Assembly: GCA_016858145.1 (NCBI GenBank)
Contig: JAEHOE010000017.1
Span: 558,001 to 622,000 of the forward strand
Length of the DNA stretch: 64,000 bases
Direction of reading: 5' to 3'
DNA from: Edaphochlamys debaryana
Lineage: Eukaryota; Chlorophyta; Chlorophyceae; Chlamydomonadales
In this document: in pieces, positions 24,774-37,611 of the stretch
Layout of the letters: every line of letters begins with the position of its first letter
Position numbering within the stretch: position 1 is the first letter of the stretch
Position numbers and translations under genes: made by a program
Notes under the pieces: generated by a model
What the model was told of the DNA's origin: nothing
What the model saw: the letters and a program-made list of their open reading frames with translations, nothing else
Databases searched by the model: none

Positions 24774-27700
24774 TCACCCGCCCTCCGTGTCTGCAAGGTT
24801 CGGGCTCCGGACGGCTGCCTCAGCGGCCCCCTGGCTGCAGCGCCCGTGCTCCAAGCGCAGTACCTCGAACAGGACCTCGCAGACCTGATGGGGAGGGGTG
24901 GCAGGAGGATGCGGGCCGGGGCCCAAGGGAGAAAAAGCAGCAGTTGCCGCGGGTGCCTCGGACAGAGTGAATCTGGACAAGAGGCCGGACAGAGCACCAT
25001 TATTCACGAGATAGCACGGCTGCATGCCGTTCTTCCCAGCCACGCCCCAAGCCGTCCTACGAGCGCAAAGGTTGGCCGCTGCGAGGGTTCAGAGGCGAAG
25101 CAGCTCGCCAGGAGCTGCATCAGCAAAGGCGGGGTGGAGGGCGATGGGGCAGCCCACTGCAAGATGGGCGGCGGCGGGGCCCCCTGCGCTGTCGGTGTCG
25201 CGGGGCCGGCTCCTGGCCCCGCCCTCGCCCGGACCCGTGCGATGCCCTCTCCGTGGCACAGCTCCAGCAGCAGCACTCCGTACGACCATACATCGGCGGC
25301 CGGGGACAGGTGGCCGCGAAGCAGGACTTCCGGGGCCATGTACAGCGGAGTGCCCTGGGGGAGGGTGCAAGGGGGAGGGGGAGGGATCAATGCGGGAGCC
25401 ATGTGCATTGCAACCCTTCAAGTGCACATGCACGGGCGTCACAAGTTTCCCAGCTGAACATACTATCCGTTAGCTTCAGCTCCGGCCTTTCCACCTGGAA
25501 GCGGTTGGACGCGTGCGTCTGACCGTCGCCCATGTGCATGCTACGAGGCGGGCGGGAGCAAGGGGTCAGGGGGAAGTCGATGGCCGTCCCTTGCAAGACG
25601 AGGTCGTGTACCGGACACTCCTGCTAACCCCACCCGGGCCCCACCTGAGCCCAAAGTCCGCCACCTTCGCCACCACAGGCGGCCGCCACAGCCCCCGCAA
25701 GGGGTGCAGGGCGCTACCCTCGGCCCCTCCAACCGCGCCGTCCGGGGCCGTGTTGCTCGACAGCAGAACGTTCTGTAGGCGTGGGAGGGGCGAGGGGCAA
25801 GGCACAATGTCATAGCCTGATCATGCTTTGCCCACGTACAGCCAAGGACCGCGCACACCACACGCGCCCCTGACAGCAGGCCTCCACCCTAGCCACCCCC
25901 GCGGGCGGCTCTCCTGCGACTCACCCCCGCTGACAGGTCTCCGTGCACAATGTTCTGGGAGTGGATGTGTGCCATTCCACACGCCACGTCCATGGCTAGG
26001 CTCAGGGCGCACAGGGCCGAGGCGCCGCCCCCCGCCACGCTCCCAACAGCGGTGGCGTCTGCCGAGGGGACGGGGGTGGCGGTAAGGGGTCGGGATGACA
26101 ATGTTGGGGCCTGGTACAGAAGGGCGGACGCGCATTGTAGCAGGGGACCCAGCTGGGGCCCGTGAGAGGCCCAAGGGGGTCCAGCCCCGGACCCAACGCA
26201 CCGATGCAGCTGCGGAGGGATCCCACGTCACAGAACTCCTGCGGACGGGGGCACACGCAACGTTGGCAGTTTCCCTCCGGGCTTGTCCCATTAGTGCTTT
26301 CCAACTCTTCCAGAAAACAGGCATCAGTAAGACCGTTGTGACTCCACCACACCCAGCCCCTCCCATACTTCCCGCACCTGGATGATGAAAAGCTTGAACA
26401 CGTCGCACTGCTCACCGCCGTCTCCGCCCTCACTCCCGGCGGGGTTGGCTTGGACCTGCGGCGGGCGTGGGCGGGGTCAAGAGCTCAAGAGGTCAAGAAG
26501 CGAGGTGATCGGCAGGGACAAAGTATGGAGAGGCTGGCGAGGTCGACCATGCAAGCGAAGCGAGGGTGCGACGGCCCTCACGCCCATCGGCTCCCTGCCC
26601 CCACCTGTCCCGCCGACAGCGCTGTGAGGGGCAACACCTCGGCCGCATACGTGGCGACCACGTTGGGGTGCTGCGGGAAGCGAGAGGAGCGGGGGGCGAG
26701 TGAAGTTGTGAATTTGGGTAACTGTGACCACCCCCACGCCGGGCCCCCCCGGCTCACGTGCATTGCTTTGGAGATGGCGGCCTCGAGGATGGCCCGCTGC
26801 CGGAGGCGGCCCTGGGGCGGGGCGGGGGAGGAGCAGCGGTGGGCATGGATTGTCAGAGGCAGCGAGGCACCTCTGATCCCTCGTCCCCAACGCGTCCCCA
26901 CCTGCGCCCCCATCAGCGCGTCGTGCACCACCAGAGTCTTGACCGCAACACGCAGCCCGCGCCACGAGCCTGGAGGGCAAAGGGGGGGCATGGAGGCAAG
27001 CGGCCAGACGGGCAGGGACAGGGTGAAGCGGGGGATCTGACTGTGGCATCGCTGGGGCAGCAGGGGTGCGCGAGCCCGCCCTGCCCCCCGGCTCACCCAG
27101 GTACACCACCCCTGAGGCGCCCTGGCCGATCACACACGTGATCCGCGCCTGGTCCTGGAAGCGGGCCAGCTCAGCCTGGGGAGGAGAGGCATGGGCACGG
27201 CAAGGGAGGGTAGAAGGAAGGCTCATAGTCAGGGACGCATCGGATGTGGAGATTCACCCTCGTTTAGGGATCGCGTTCAGGGGCGATACAGGCTGGGACG
27301 TACGGGCAGGTCCCGTCGACTGACAGGCAGGCCCGCCACGCACCTCAGTCTGACGAAGGGCCGTTCCGAGCTCGGGACTGCATGTTTCCGTGGCTGGCCA
27401 TGCCCCCTGCCACATCCATTTACACACGGGCATGCAGGAGTCTCAATCCATAGAGGCGGCCGCCTCTACCGCGGTTAGCAGGTGCGTCCTTCTGAGCCCC
27501 CTCTCCTCTTCGTATCGGCCCGTCATCAGCCTTACCAGCTCCGCCCTCAGTCGCAGCCTCGGCCATCATCCGTCCGTGCGTCTCATGCAACACCCTGCAG
27601 CAGGTGGCAAGTGTCGGTATCAGACGTGCATCACAGCGTCAACGCGTCCTTGGACTCAACCCGGCAAGCTCAATCAGTTGAGTCAGCTGAGGCAGTGTTG

Positions 27701-30700
27701 CTGAGCGTGAGCAGAACAGGCATAGCAATCCTCAACCTGCTGGCTCCTCACCTGATGTAGGAGGCAAGCTTGCCCTCTACGTCTACGATGTGTGAAGCAG
27801 TCGACAGGAAGGGGTCCGGGCTGGGGGCAGGCTGGGGCCCTGTGGCTAGGTGGTGGAAGGGCCAAGATGCAGTCGTCGGTCAGTCTTTGCTCGTCAGTCC
27901 GGATAAACCCCAATACAACCCAAGTTGTGACAGGCCTTACCGCACCGCACCCACCTTTGACGAGGTCTGGCACCTGCGTGTCCCCAGCTACGAGAGTTCG
28001 ATTGGAGCCTCGTGGGGCCACACAAGCCGTCTTCAAGTCGCTGTGCCCCTGCCCCGCAGGCCCTCCCAGCTCCAAGCCGCTCCACGCGTTGGACTCGACG
28101 TCCCGGCCCGTTCCGCCGCTGCCAGTGCCCGCGGATCCTTTGACATGCTCCAAAGAATCCGAATCCGGATCGGGCTCCACGCTCTTCGCGGCCGCCTTGT
28201 TCGCGCGGCGCCGGCGGACCAGCACCACTGCCAACGCGGCCGCCGCGATCACGACAACGCCAGCCACCGAACCGCCCACAGCGGCTGCTATGGTGGCGCT
28301 ATTGTCATCTCCACCCGAGTCACCCGAGCTGGCCGCCTGTTCAGCGGTGACCCAGCTACTCGGAGCGGGCTTAGCTGAGCCCACGGGTAGTGGTGGGGAC
28401 GCGGGCTCTGAAGGAACCGAAGGGTGGGGCTGTGCTGGAGAGTCCTTGAGCCCACCGGTACCTGCTTCCGCAGCTTGCTGGGGCGTGCCCCAGATGAGCC
28501 GCCCCCACTCCAGGTACTGCCCATGCGAGGTCTGCAAAGGGGAGGAGTGGGAACCGGATTCATCTTGGTGTGAGGGACGGCCCATCCCTCAAAGACCCCC
28601 CCAATGCATTGAATGACATGTTCTGCACACCCCGCGGGCGCCCCGCCCCGCCTCCTTCCAGGCAGGGAAGCCAGGGCCCATGTACCACGAAGCCCCGACA
28701 GACAAGTCACATACCTGGAAGCCAACCAGGTAGCCCCGAGCGGGCGCGTCCAGGCTGAAGGGAGCGCTGCAGAGCGACGACGCCAGAAAGGCGGGAGTCC
28801 ACACCCGCCCGAGGCTCGTGCGGACAGCCAGACGCTCCACGAAGCCGCCGGCACACCCACTGACAGAGGTCACCGTCTCCCCTGCCTCCAACTCTAGCGT
28901 CTCCCAGCCGCCAGTGCTCACGTCCCCAGCCACTGCCAGCTCTGGCGCCCCCTCGCCTTCCCAGCGCAGGGCCAGCGCTGTAAGGACCGTCACGGGATCT
29001 GTCGTGTTCGACGCCTGTACGGCATGACTAAGGCCGATGGCTGAGATGCGGTGCTGGATGGCAGACTGGGCGGGAATTGCGATCATGGATCCGTTGCCGT
29101 AGCTGGTGAGGGGCAGGGCCGCGAGAGTGAAGTTGCAGGCTCGTTGAGCAAAGGTACCCGCCCCCAGGACCTCAGAGACAGAGAGCCTGTGGGATCCTGA
29201 GGCAGTGGCGAAAGGGGAAGGAGAGAACAGTAAAAACCAAGATTCGTTGCGGACAGGCTCTCCCACATGTGTGCAGGTGTTCACCCCAAGGCGCCCCACC
29301 CCCGCAGCCTCCGTGCCTCACCAGGGGCCCAGGGAAGGGAAGCGTTTCGAGTCGTGCGTTCCGGAGAGCTCATGTTCTGAGCGGTCGAGGCCCCACACAC
29401 CACCGAGGCGGCGGACGCGCAGGGGTACACAGAGAACTGGTGCACCCGTGTGTCACGGCCGTACGGCAGGCCGTACGCCGCCACAGGGCATGAGGGCCCC
29501 GCCGCAGGACCGGGGGCGGCGTCTTGCGCAATCCAGAAGAACCCTGCGGACGGAGCACGAGAGCTTTCCAAGTCCGAACTGGCCATGAGAGCTCTGGTCA
29601 GCTTTGGGCATCTGCTCAGATGCCCTCACTGCCCTGCCCTGCCCTGCCCTGCCCTGCCCCTCGCCTTGCCTGCGCTGCTGATGGCTGCATGCGCCCCTGG
29701 GCGTGTGACTGCGCTGGCGGCCCACCCCAGCACGTCCTGGCTGGGGACCAGGGCCCATGTCAGGCCCAGGTGACTAAGGGAGGCGCAGTACGACATGGCA
29801 GCACTGTACGACAGGGTGCCATCAGTTTTGACCATGAATACGGCAGAGGCCGGCGCGTTGACGGAGGGGCGGACGGAAGCCGAGGACACGAACTGGAGGA
29901 GCGGTCTCTCGGGAATGAAGCAAGCGCCGTACGCCGGGTAGCATCGCCCCTTGCAGTACACACACATACAGGAAAGATTGTAAGTACGGTGGTTGAAAGG
30001 GATGTGTGGAAGTCGGGCGCAAGGCCAATCACGCACAGCGCAGCAGGCCCTGACACAAGGGCACACCCTGAATAGCCAGCGCAACCCCCGGCGACACGAC
30101 TACATGGTTGTAGGCGTAGACAAGCCAACTAACCGAGCGTACGGCGCTCACCTTGCAGGCGTCCAGGGTGGTGTTGCAGGTCTGGTAGTCGTACTTGTTG
30201 TAAGGACTTGATTCGTCGAATTGACCGAACGGCCGCCCACAGCACGCATTGGAGGGACACAGGTAGTCGATGTCTATGTCCCCCGGACCCCAAGAAAAAC
30301 AAGACCCCGCCCAGCCGGGAGCCATGCGGGCGGTGAAGTTGGACACACTGAAAACGCGCCACTGAGGGACGGGAGGGAGGTTGGACAGGGAATGAGACGG
30401 GAGGAGGGCTACCGCATCTCTCCGTGGGGAAGCAGGGCGGAGCTAGCTAGCCCCAGCCATGCTCGTTTTGCACAGCCGCTACACGACTGGTTCCGCAAGT
30501 CGTCCCAAGGCGTCCCATTTCACCATTACCCACGTCATTGACAGTCGACGCCGACATGCGGGACTCCTTGCGGTGGCCCCCCCCGGGGCAGGGCGTGAAG
30601 CAGGTCGCTAGGCTGCCCTCAGGGCAGGGCTCGTACGCCTCCCGCGGCCGGGGGGCCTCCACAACACCGAAGGTCGGCGGTCCTGCACCAGAGGGGACCG

Positions 30701-32659
30701 CCCACACCAGCTTCACCTGCGCGCCAGGAGCGGGGAATGGCCGGCCGACTTGAGGTGTTGTGCACAGCTGCAAGCTGGTTTGTTGGAAGTCGAGGGGACG
30801 CTCTCTCACCTGCCGTATCCAGGCCACCTGTGTGCGGCCGAGCCCCAGCATCTCCCCCGCCGCCTCCACGACCGCTTGGTCCAGCGACCGGCCCTCCACC
30901 CCGGCCAGGTAGCCGCCGGGAGGGGCGTCCTCCCTGGGGACAAGGGGGAGCGAGTGTGAGGATGGGAAGGGAGGGAAGGGTGGGGGCACGTGGGTAGTCC
31001 GGTGGACACTGCGAGCAATCTGTGCTGGCCCCTGCGCGGACCTACCTGAAGCGGTGCGTGCAGCCCCCGCGGCCCAGCTGCAGCTGACGGCCCGTGCGGG
31101 TAAGGAACACGAGGGTCTCAACCTCCCAGACGCGGAAGCAGCCCTTTGGGCCGGGGGGGCAAACATGGAGAGTGAACAGAGCGTCAGCGCCTGCAGCTTG
31201 ACCTCTTGCTGCCTGCTGAGCCTAGGGCATGGAAAGCAGGGAAGCCCCACCTCCACGGCAATGACGTAATCGTTGTACTGACCCACGTTGTAGAGCTCGT
31301 ACGAGGGACCTGTACGGCAGAGATGTACGGTGGGTAAGCTGTGACAAGCTGGATTGCTCTCTGCCTAGCGTGCCGCAACGTTGGCTACTGACCAAGGTCG
31401 AAGTTTGGGTTGGCGGAGCCAAAGACGCCCGTCACGCCCCTCGACTGGTTTCGGTACTGCGCCCATGCGCCCTCCACGTCCGCCTCTCACAGCAGCTTAA
31501 GCCCCAGCAGCTTGCCGGAACCAGCCCGGAACAGGGCCGAGACCACGGGACCGCGGCTCCAGAAGAGGCTGGCGTCATCGAAAGGCAAAGTGACGTCGGC
31601 CGAGGGGTTGGGGTCTCCAATCACAAGGCCGGACGTAGTCAGCTCCAGACCGCTGCCCACAGGCCCGGCTGCGTAGGGGCTGGGCTGCAGGACAGAGGTG
31701 GCAGGACTCGCCAGAAAGGTCTGGTGCCAGGCGGAGGAGGACTGAGGGCGGAGGGCAGGACGCAATGTGTGAGCACTAACTTGTAAGGACGGTACGGTGG
31801 TGGTACCCACGGGGCCACATGCCGCCCCCGTCCCGCGCCCTTCCCTCACCGTCCGCCCGGCCGCAAGCACGGTCTGCTCCCGCGCGCACACGAAGGCAAG
31901 CTTCCAAGCGCAGGGCCGGTCTATGACGACCCATGTGTCCCCTCCGAGGGCCGTGTCCCGCCCAGGCACGTAGCGAGCTGCCACGCAGGGTTGGTACCTG
32001 GATAGGAGGCGGGCACGCAGGGCACACAGTTCGCCGGCCGTCAAACGCCACGCTAGTCCAACACAACAACCTGCCGGCCAACTCACTCGTCCCAAAGCCA
32101 CAGAGCCCAGCGCTCCTGCACGGCACCACCTGCCGCCGCCGCCTCGGCCAAGGAGTTTAGCAGAGCCTAGCGGGGCGGGAGGGAGCAGGGGTTTCGTAAC
32201 ATGCCCCCAGCCGCATCAATATCTCCCTCTATTTCACCACCCCCCCAGCCCCCTGCATGCACTCACAACCACGGCTGCGGGCTGCTCGGCGTTGAAGGGG
32301 GCCATGGCTTGGGGAAGCATGGCCGCCGGGAGCAGGGCGGCACGCCCTGGCAGCAGCTCTGAAGCGGCACAGGCCGCCACCGCCTGGTCATACGGTAGCG
32401 GCTGTAGATTTAGAGCATAACTCTCGCCACCGACCGAGAAGAGCACAGGGGCCGAGACTGCGAGCGGCAATAATCCCGCTTACTATCGATACCTGGACGT
32501 CGGACTTGTTACACGGCAAGCATTACTCTAACAACGACAAGCACGTGCAACCTCAAGCTTACAGTCTGAGTTCCGCTGCGTCTGGGCGAGAAGCGCGGAG
32601 GAGAGTAATATGCCGGCCACCAGCGCAAGGGCGTGCCAACGCATCCTTGGCGCCACCAT
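24774..32659 (-). pseudogene. Receptor kinase C: inverted third copy with nonsense codon and frameshift
   Basis: All 28 exon positions of copies A and B can be found, from 32659-32563 (signal peptide MVAPRMRWHALALVAGILL) to 24884-24774. Two lesions break it. In exon 5 (31741-31393) the CGA of the other copies is TGA at 31489-31487, ending the frame at codon 257. In the juxtamembrane exon 27406-27344 two bases are missing relative to A and B (63 versus 65 nt), shifting the frame before the kinase. Splice sites, the GC donor of intron 11 and the kinase exons are otherwise preserved, so inactivation looks recent. If transcribed, it could yield only a secreted fragment with the first C-type-lectin-like module. 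Some introns match A and others match B, a mosaic pattern. Confidence 0.88.
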
Positions 32660-32963
32660 GGATAGACAGGTTAACTAGGCGCCACATCAGCTAGCGTGGC
32701 ATTGACCCTTCACTGAAGCGAACATGTTGCGCTCGGGTGACTGCACTTATCCACGCACGCTGAAGAAGAGCTCTCTAACTCCAGTAGACTATATGCAGGA
32801 TAAGTCTACATCACTGTCACCGTTTGACCCGGTCAACTGCCGCTCCATCGAGGCCAGGATTCACGCAGTACACCCCGGCCACAGCACATCACGGTAGCGA
32901 CAACAATCCATAAAGCTCCTTCCTGTGTCCGGGTCCGCAACCCCACTGCAACCATCCATCCAC
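32660..32963. promoter_or_regulatory. Upstream region of receptor copy C
   Basis: About 40 bases next to the start match the copy B leader (a GATGTGGCGC then TAGTTAAC pattern). No TATA box was recognised. The stretch also holds the 3' flank of the exonuclease gene, transcribed in the same direction. Confidence 0.35.
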
Positions 32964-35900
32964 TCACCCTGTCAGGCAGGTGGGCCAGACCCGGTTGCAC
33001 ATTGCCTTCACCTCACCTTCAGGCGGAACCACAACCAAGCGCTTCGCTTCGTTGATGATGTCTTCTAACCCTGTCGGGCGCGCGGAAGCTGGGGCAGTGC
33101 GCCGGTGTGGCTGGGGCAGCTCCGTGCGTTTGCTGGGGGCCTCCGGCGCTGGAGCCTTCCTGTGATCAGGCGTGACCACTCCCTGCTTGTGATGGAGAGG
33201 CAGACGGAATGCGGAATCGCGCAGTCCCCGGGGGCCCCGAGACCGTCCCCTGCCAGGCGCTCAGCCCCGGGCAAGTTCCCACCGAGCGCCTCCCGCGAGT
33301 CCCGCCCCCCGTCCTCTGCCTCAAACGCGCGCCCCTGCCACGGTCGTCTCCTTCGTTCTTCCCTCCTACCCACGCCTTCCCCAAGCCACCTCGCCCCTCT
33401 CCCTCGTGCTACCCCCGGTCCTCCCCGCTTTCACCCGCGGCCCCGTCCTCCCTGTCCTCCCCCTCCTCCTCCTCCTCCCCCTCCCCGCTGTCGGCCGGCT
33501 GCCTCCGGATGAAGGCCAGGTCCCGGTCCAGGACCCGCGTCCCGGGGGGGCGCCACACCCTGCCGCCTCCGCTGCCCGGGGGCACCACCTGTGTGGGGCG
33601 ATGAGGGGCGGGGGTGGGCACGGGGGGCGGGACCCATGGGCTGCATGCGGCCGGAGTCAGGCGTGCAGCCTGGGCCAAGGCCCCGGGCGCATGTCCCAAC
33701 GTGAGCTTGCAAGCACACTAGCACGAGGCGCACTAGCACCGGCGACACGACGCAAACGGCCAGCCATGTGCTGAGCGCGGCCCCAGCAACACCTGCACCA
33801 CCTCCCCGGCCTGGCGCCGCCGCTTGACGACAGCGCAAACAAGCACACACACACGCAAGCACGCACGCTTGCAGGCACGCACGCACGCACGCACTCACGG
33901 GGCTGGCCCTCCTGGCCAGGCGCGCAGTGGCCCCCAGGAAGGCGGCGAACTCGGGGCGGCGCGAGAACATGTCGGGGGGCGGGGGCAGGCCGCGGAGCAC
34001 GTAGTCCTGGACGAAGCTGAGGGGCGGGGGTTGGGGGTTGGGGTGGAGATGGGGGTGGGGGTTGAAGGGGTGAGGGCGGAGGGTGTGGAGACGGAGGTGT
34101 GGAATCAGAGCCACACGTTGGACACCCACAAGCATGCGCTGTTCATCAAAGGTGCCTCCCTCTCCCCTCTCCCCTCAGCCCTCTCCTGCCCCTCTGACCC
34201 CCACTTCCACCCTCCACTCGCCTCTCCGCCCTGAAGCAACCCCTTCCCCCCACACATACCTCTCCAGCAGCCCCATCATGGCCCCGAGGTAGGCGTCGTC
34301 GCGCCACAGCCGCCACACAGCAGCGCCCTTGGTGGCGGACCTGGGGGTGGGATGGATGGGGTGGGGAGGCGGGGCCACGGGGTCAGGGAGCCGCTGAGGT
34401 GCGGAGGGTAGGGGTCAGAGCCTGGGCCTGGCACCCTTGGTGGCGGACCTGGGGGGAGGGATTGGGGGGCGGAGTGAACGGGGGGGCGGGGAGCCGCTGA
34501 GTCGCTGAGGGTAGGGGTCAGAGCCTGGGCGTCCTTCGTGGCAGAGGCTTGGTCGGGAGGCGGGGCCACGGGGGTCACCCTGTCAATCCGGAGGCGGAAC
34601 CGGCCCATAACCCTGTCCCCTGCCCCTGCCCATGTACCCAATATGATGAGCTCATGAGCACTGTGCCCATGTGTGCAGCAGGCGCTCATTTGGACACCGC
34701 CAGTCCGGAGGCCGTGCCTGCCGCTACCCACGCCCTCTGCCCCATGCCTGCCCCACGCGCCCAACAGACATATCGGGGACCCTAGTGCGGCGTCGGGGTT
34801 GCGGCTCACCTTGACACCGCCAGCCCGGAGGCCGTGCCGGCTGCCAGCATGTGCAGCTGCAGCTGCGGCACCCACAGCGCCGGGAGGGCGCCCCGGGGGC
34901 CGAGGTCGCAGAGGACGAGCTCCGAGTGGACCCGGCCCTTGCCGCCGCGGCGGACCTGGGTGGGGGGAGGGGGGGGGTTGGGCGACGAGACGGGTGAAGG
35001 AGTGGGGCAGGAGGAAGGACGGCGCCGGGGCCAGATGTGTTGAGACAAGCGGTAGCGCATGGGCTTGCGTGGGCAAGCAGGTGGTTCAAGCCAGGCTGCG
35101 TTGTGCGCTGGTAGGGATTCCCGGCCCTTGCTCGCCTGCCGCACGCCGAAGGGGCAGGAGCTCTTGACCTCGACCACCTCCCGCAGCACCGCGTGAATCG
35201 GCTCGGGCGCCCCCGCCCCGCCAGCGCCTTTCCCCTCGGCGCCGGCGCCTCTCCCATCAGTGCCTCCGCCGCCGCCTTCTCCGCCTCCCCAGCTTCCGCC
35301 ACCTCCGCTGCGCCTCCTGGCGGGGGAGGGCGCCCGCCGCCACAGAGCGGCGGCGCCGCAGGAACAAAGCACACCCGTGCTGCCCGGCCCAGGGCCGGCG
35401 CAGTCCTGCCCAGCCTCTGCCTCGCCCTCCGGCGCTGCGCACTCGCCCGTGGTCCCTCCATCACTCCCGCCTCCGTTCCTGCCGCTGCCGCCACCTCCAC
35501 TGCCGCTTCCGCTACCGCCTCCGCTGCAGCGGCCGCACAGCAGCACCAGGGGCAGCCGGCTCTCGAGCACCGCCGCCAAGACCGCCCCGCTGGCGCAGCG
35601 TGGGGCCGGCGGCGCGGCGGCGCGGCAGGCTGCCACCCCACCTCCTGCTGCCTCTCCCGCTGCCGCTCCGGGGGGCACGGAGGAGCCCGTCTTGCGCCCA
35701 CGAGCGGCGGAAGTCCCCACTGCGGCCGTCATCGCGGGGGCACCCGCCGATGGCCCCACGGGCGACCCCAGCAGGCGCTGAAGCAGGCTCAGCGCCCCGA
35801 GGGGGTCCGGCAGGCCCGCCGCTGACAGCGCCTCCAGCCCCGCCGCCGCCTCCGTCCCTGTCCTTGTCCCTGTTGCTGTGGTGGTAGAGGTGCTTGGGCT

Positions 35901-37572
35901 TGGGCTTGGGTGAACGGAGGCCTCCCGGCCGGCCTCCTCGCCAGGCCCCTCACCGCCCTCCTCCTCCGGGCCCGACTCGCCCTCCGACGCGGCGTCCTCT
36001 GCTAAATCCCCCCCGTCGCTGTCCGCATCTTCCCCGGCCTCCCCATCCGCCGCACCGTCCCCCTCCTCCTCCCCCTCCGCCTCCTCCTCCTCCTCCTCCT
36101 CCTCCTGCCCGCCCCTCCCCAGGTGCACGGACCCCACCAGGCCCCGCACCAGCGACTGGAGCCGCTGCGCCGCCGCCGCCCCGGGCGGTGCCGAGGCCGC
36201 CCCCCCCGCCCCCTGCGTCCCTGCATCCCCATCCCCCGAAGACGTTGCCGACGGCGATGGCCCCCCCACCTGCCCCTCCCCGCCGCCCCCCTGTGGTGGT
36301 GGTGGCGCACGGGCGCCGGGGGGCTCCAGACGCCAGCCCTCGGTCGCCAGAGCCTCGGCGGCCGCCCGCACCCGCGCAGCCTCTGTCACAATGAAAGCAG
36401 TTGGGGGTGGAAGACGAGGACCGTCAGCGGGCGCCAGGGCGACTGCAATATATCCGACACCACCCGATACCGCACACCGATCCCACCAAAAGGAAGGGGG
36501 CAGTGGTGGCGGAGGAGGGCCGCCAGTGGGCGCCCACAGCCCCAGACCAATGCACACGAGAGGTCCCACACTAAGCGGTCCCACAGTCCACTGCCACAGG
36601 TCATGCCAGCTCCGCCGCTCGCCCACAATCACACCTCACACATCGCATCTCCCCGAGCAAGTCTGCACCGCAACGCAGCACGCCGCACGCAGCACGCAGC
36701 ACGCAGCACGCACCGCACCTGGCCCTGTGAGCATCAGGTGGTGGGCGATGAGGCCGTCGGGGGAGGCGGCCAGCGGCGGTAGCCCCGGCCAGGCCCCCAC
36801 CAGGGTGGAGTCCACGCTGCACAGCCCGATCTGCGCCGGGAGGATGGGGCCAGGGGGGCAGGTGTCAGCAGGGGAGCGGTGCGTGGGTCGGTTCTCCGTG
36901 GCCCAAGGGAGAGAGTCAGGCCATGAGGAGTGGTGTGAGGGAGAGGGCGCGAAGGCCCCACGCCCCGCTACCCGGCCGGGAGGGGGTGCATATGGCAGGC
37001 GCGGAAGGCGCCCAGAACGGCATCCTGAAGGGGGGAGGGAGCGCGCGCGGGGACCTCCCATCCCGGCCCCCACATCGCCACGGCGGGGCCCCACCCCAGG
37101 CCCCAGCGCCTGTAGGGTCGAGGTCCCCACAGCAAAGCCCCGCTCGCCCCTCGCTCCACACACGGCCACAGCCGTGTTGCCAAGAGAAGGTAAGCATACA
37201 CACGGGCCCAGCCTCACCTCGTGCTGGGGGCAAGGCCGCTAGAGCCCCGCTCTTTCTCCTTACACAGTCCACACACACAGCCCCCGGGCTTCGTCTCCTC
37301 GGGCTTGCGGTTCCGTATCTAAGGCCGGCCGGCTAATCACCGCGCCAGCCTGAACGCGGCCCCCACCCCACCTCGTGCACCGAGGAGGCCGGGAAGACCT
37401 CCATCAGCGCCGCCAGCGCCGCGCCCTCCTGAGTGCGGCCCCACGCGCACCGCACGCCCGTCAGCCCCTCGGTGCCCAGGGCGGCGGCGCAGCGGCGGTA
37501 GCGTTCTGAGCGGAGGGTGGCGGCACGGGCACGAACGGGCAGGGAGGGGGGTTACGCCGCGCACACGGAGAC

Positions 37573-37611
<39 letters not shown>

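Noticed and set aside
24687..29600. Plus-strand frames of 100-300 aa opposite receptor copy C
   Set aside because: Antisense shadows of the minus-strand exons; identical shadows occur opposite copies A and B.
34806..36632. Uninterrupted 608-aa minus-strand frame taken as a gene
   Set aside because: It reads through introns. The spliced exonuclease model uses only 36382-35136 and 34955-34810 of it, with motifs supporting the splice sites.
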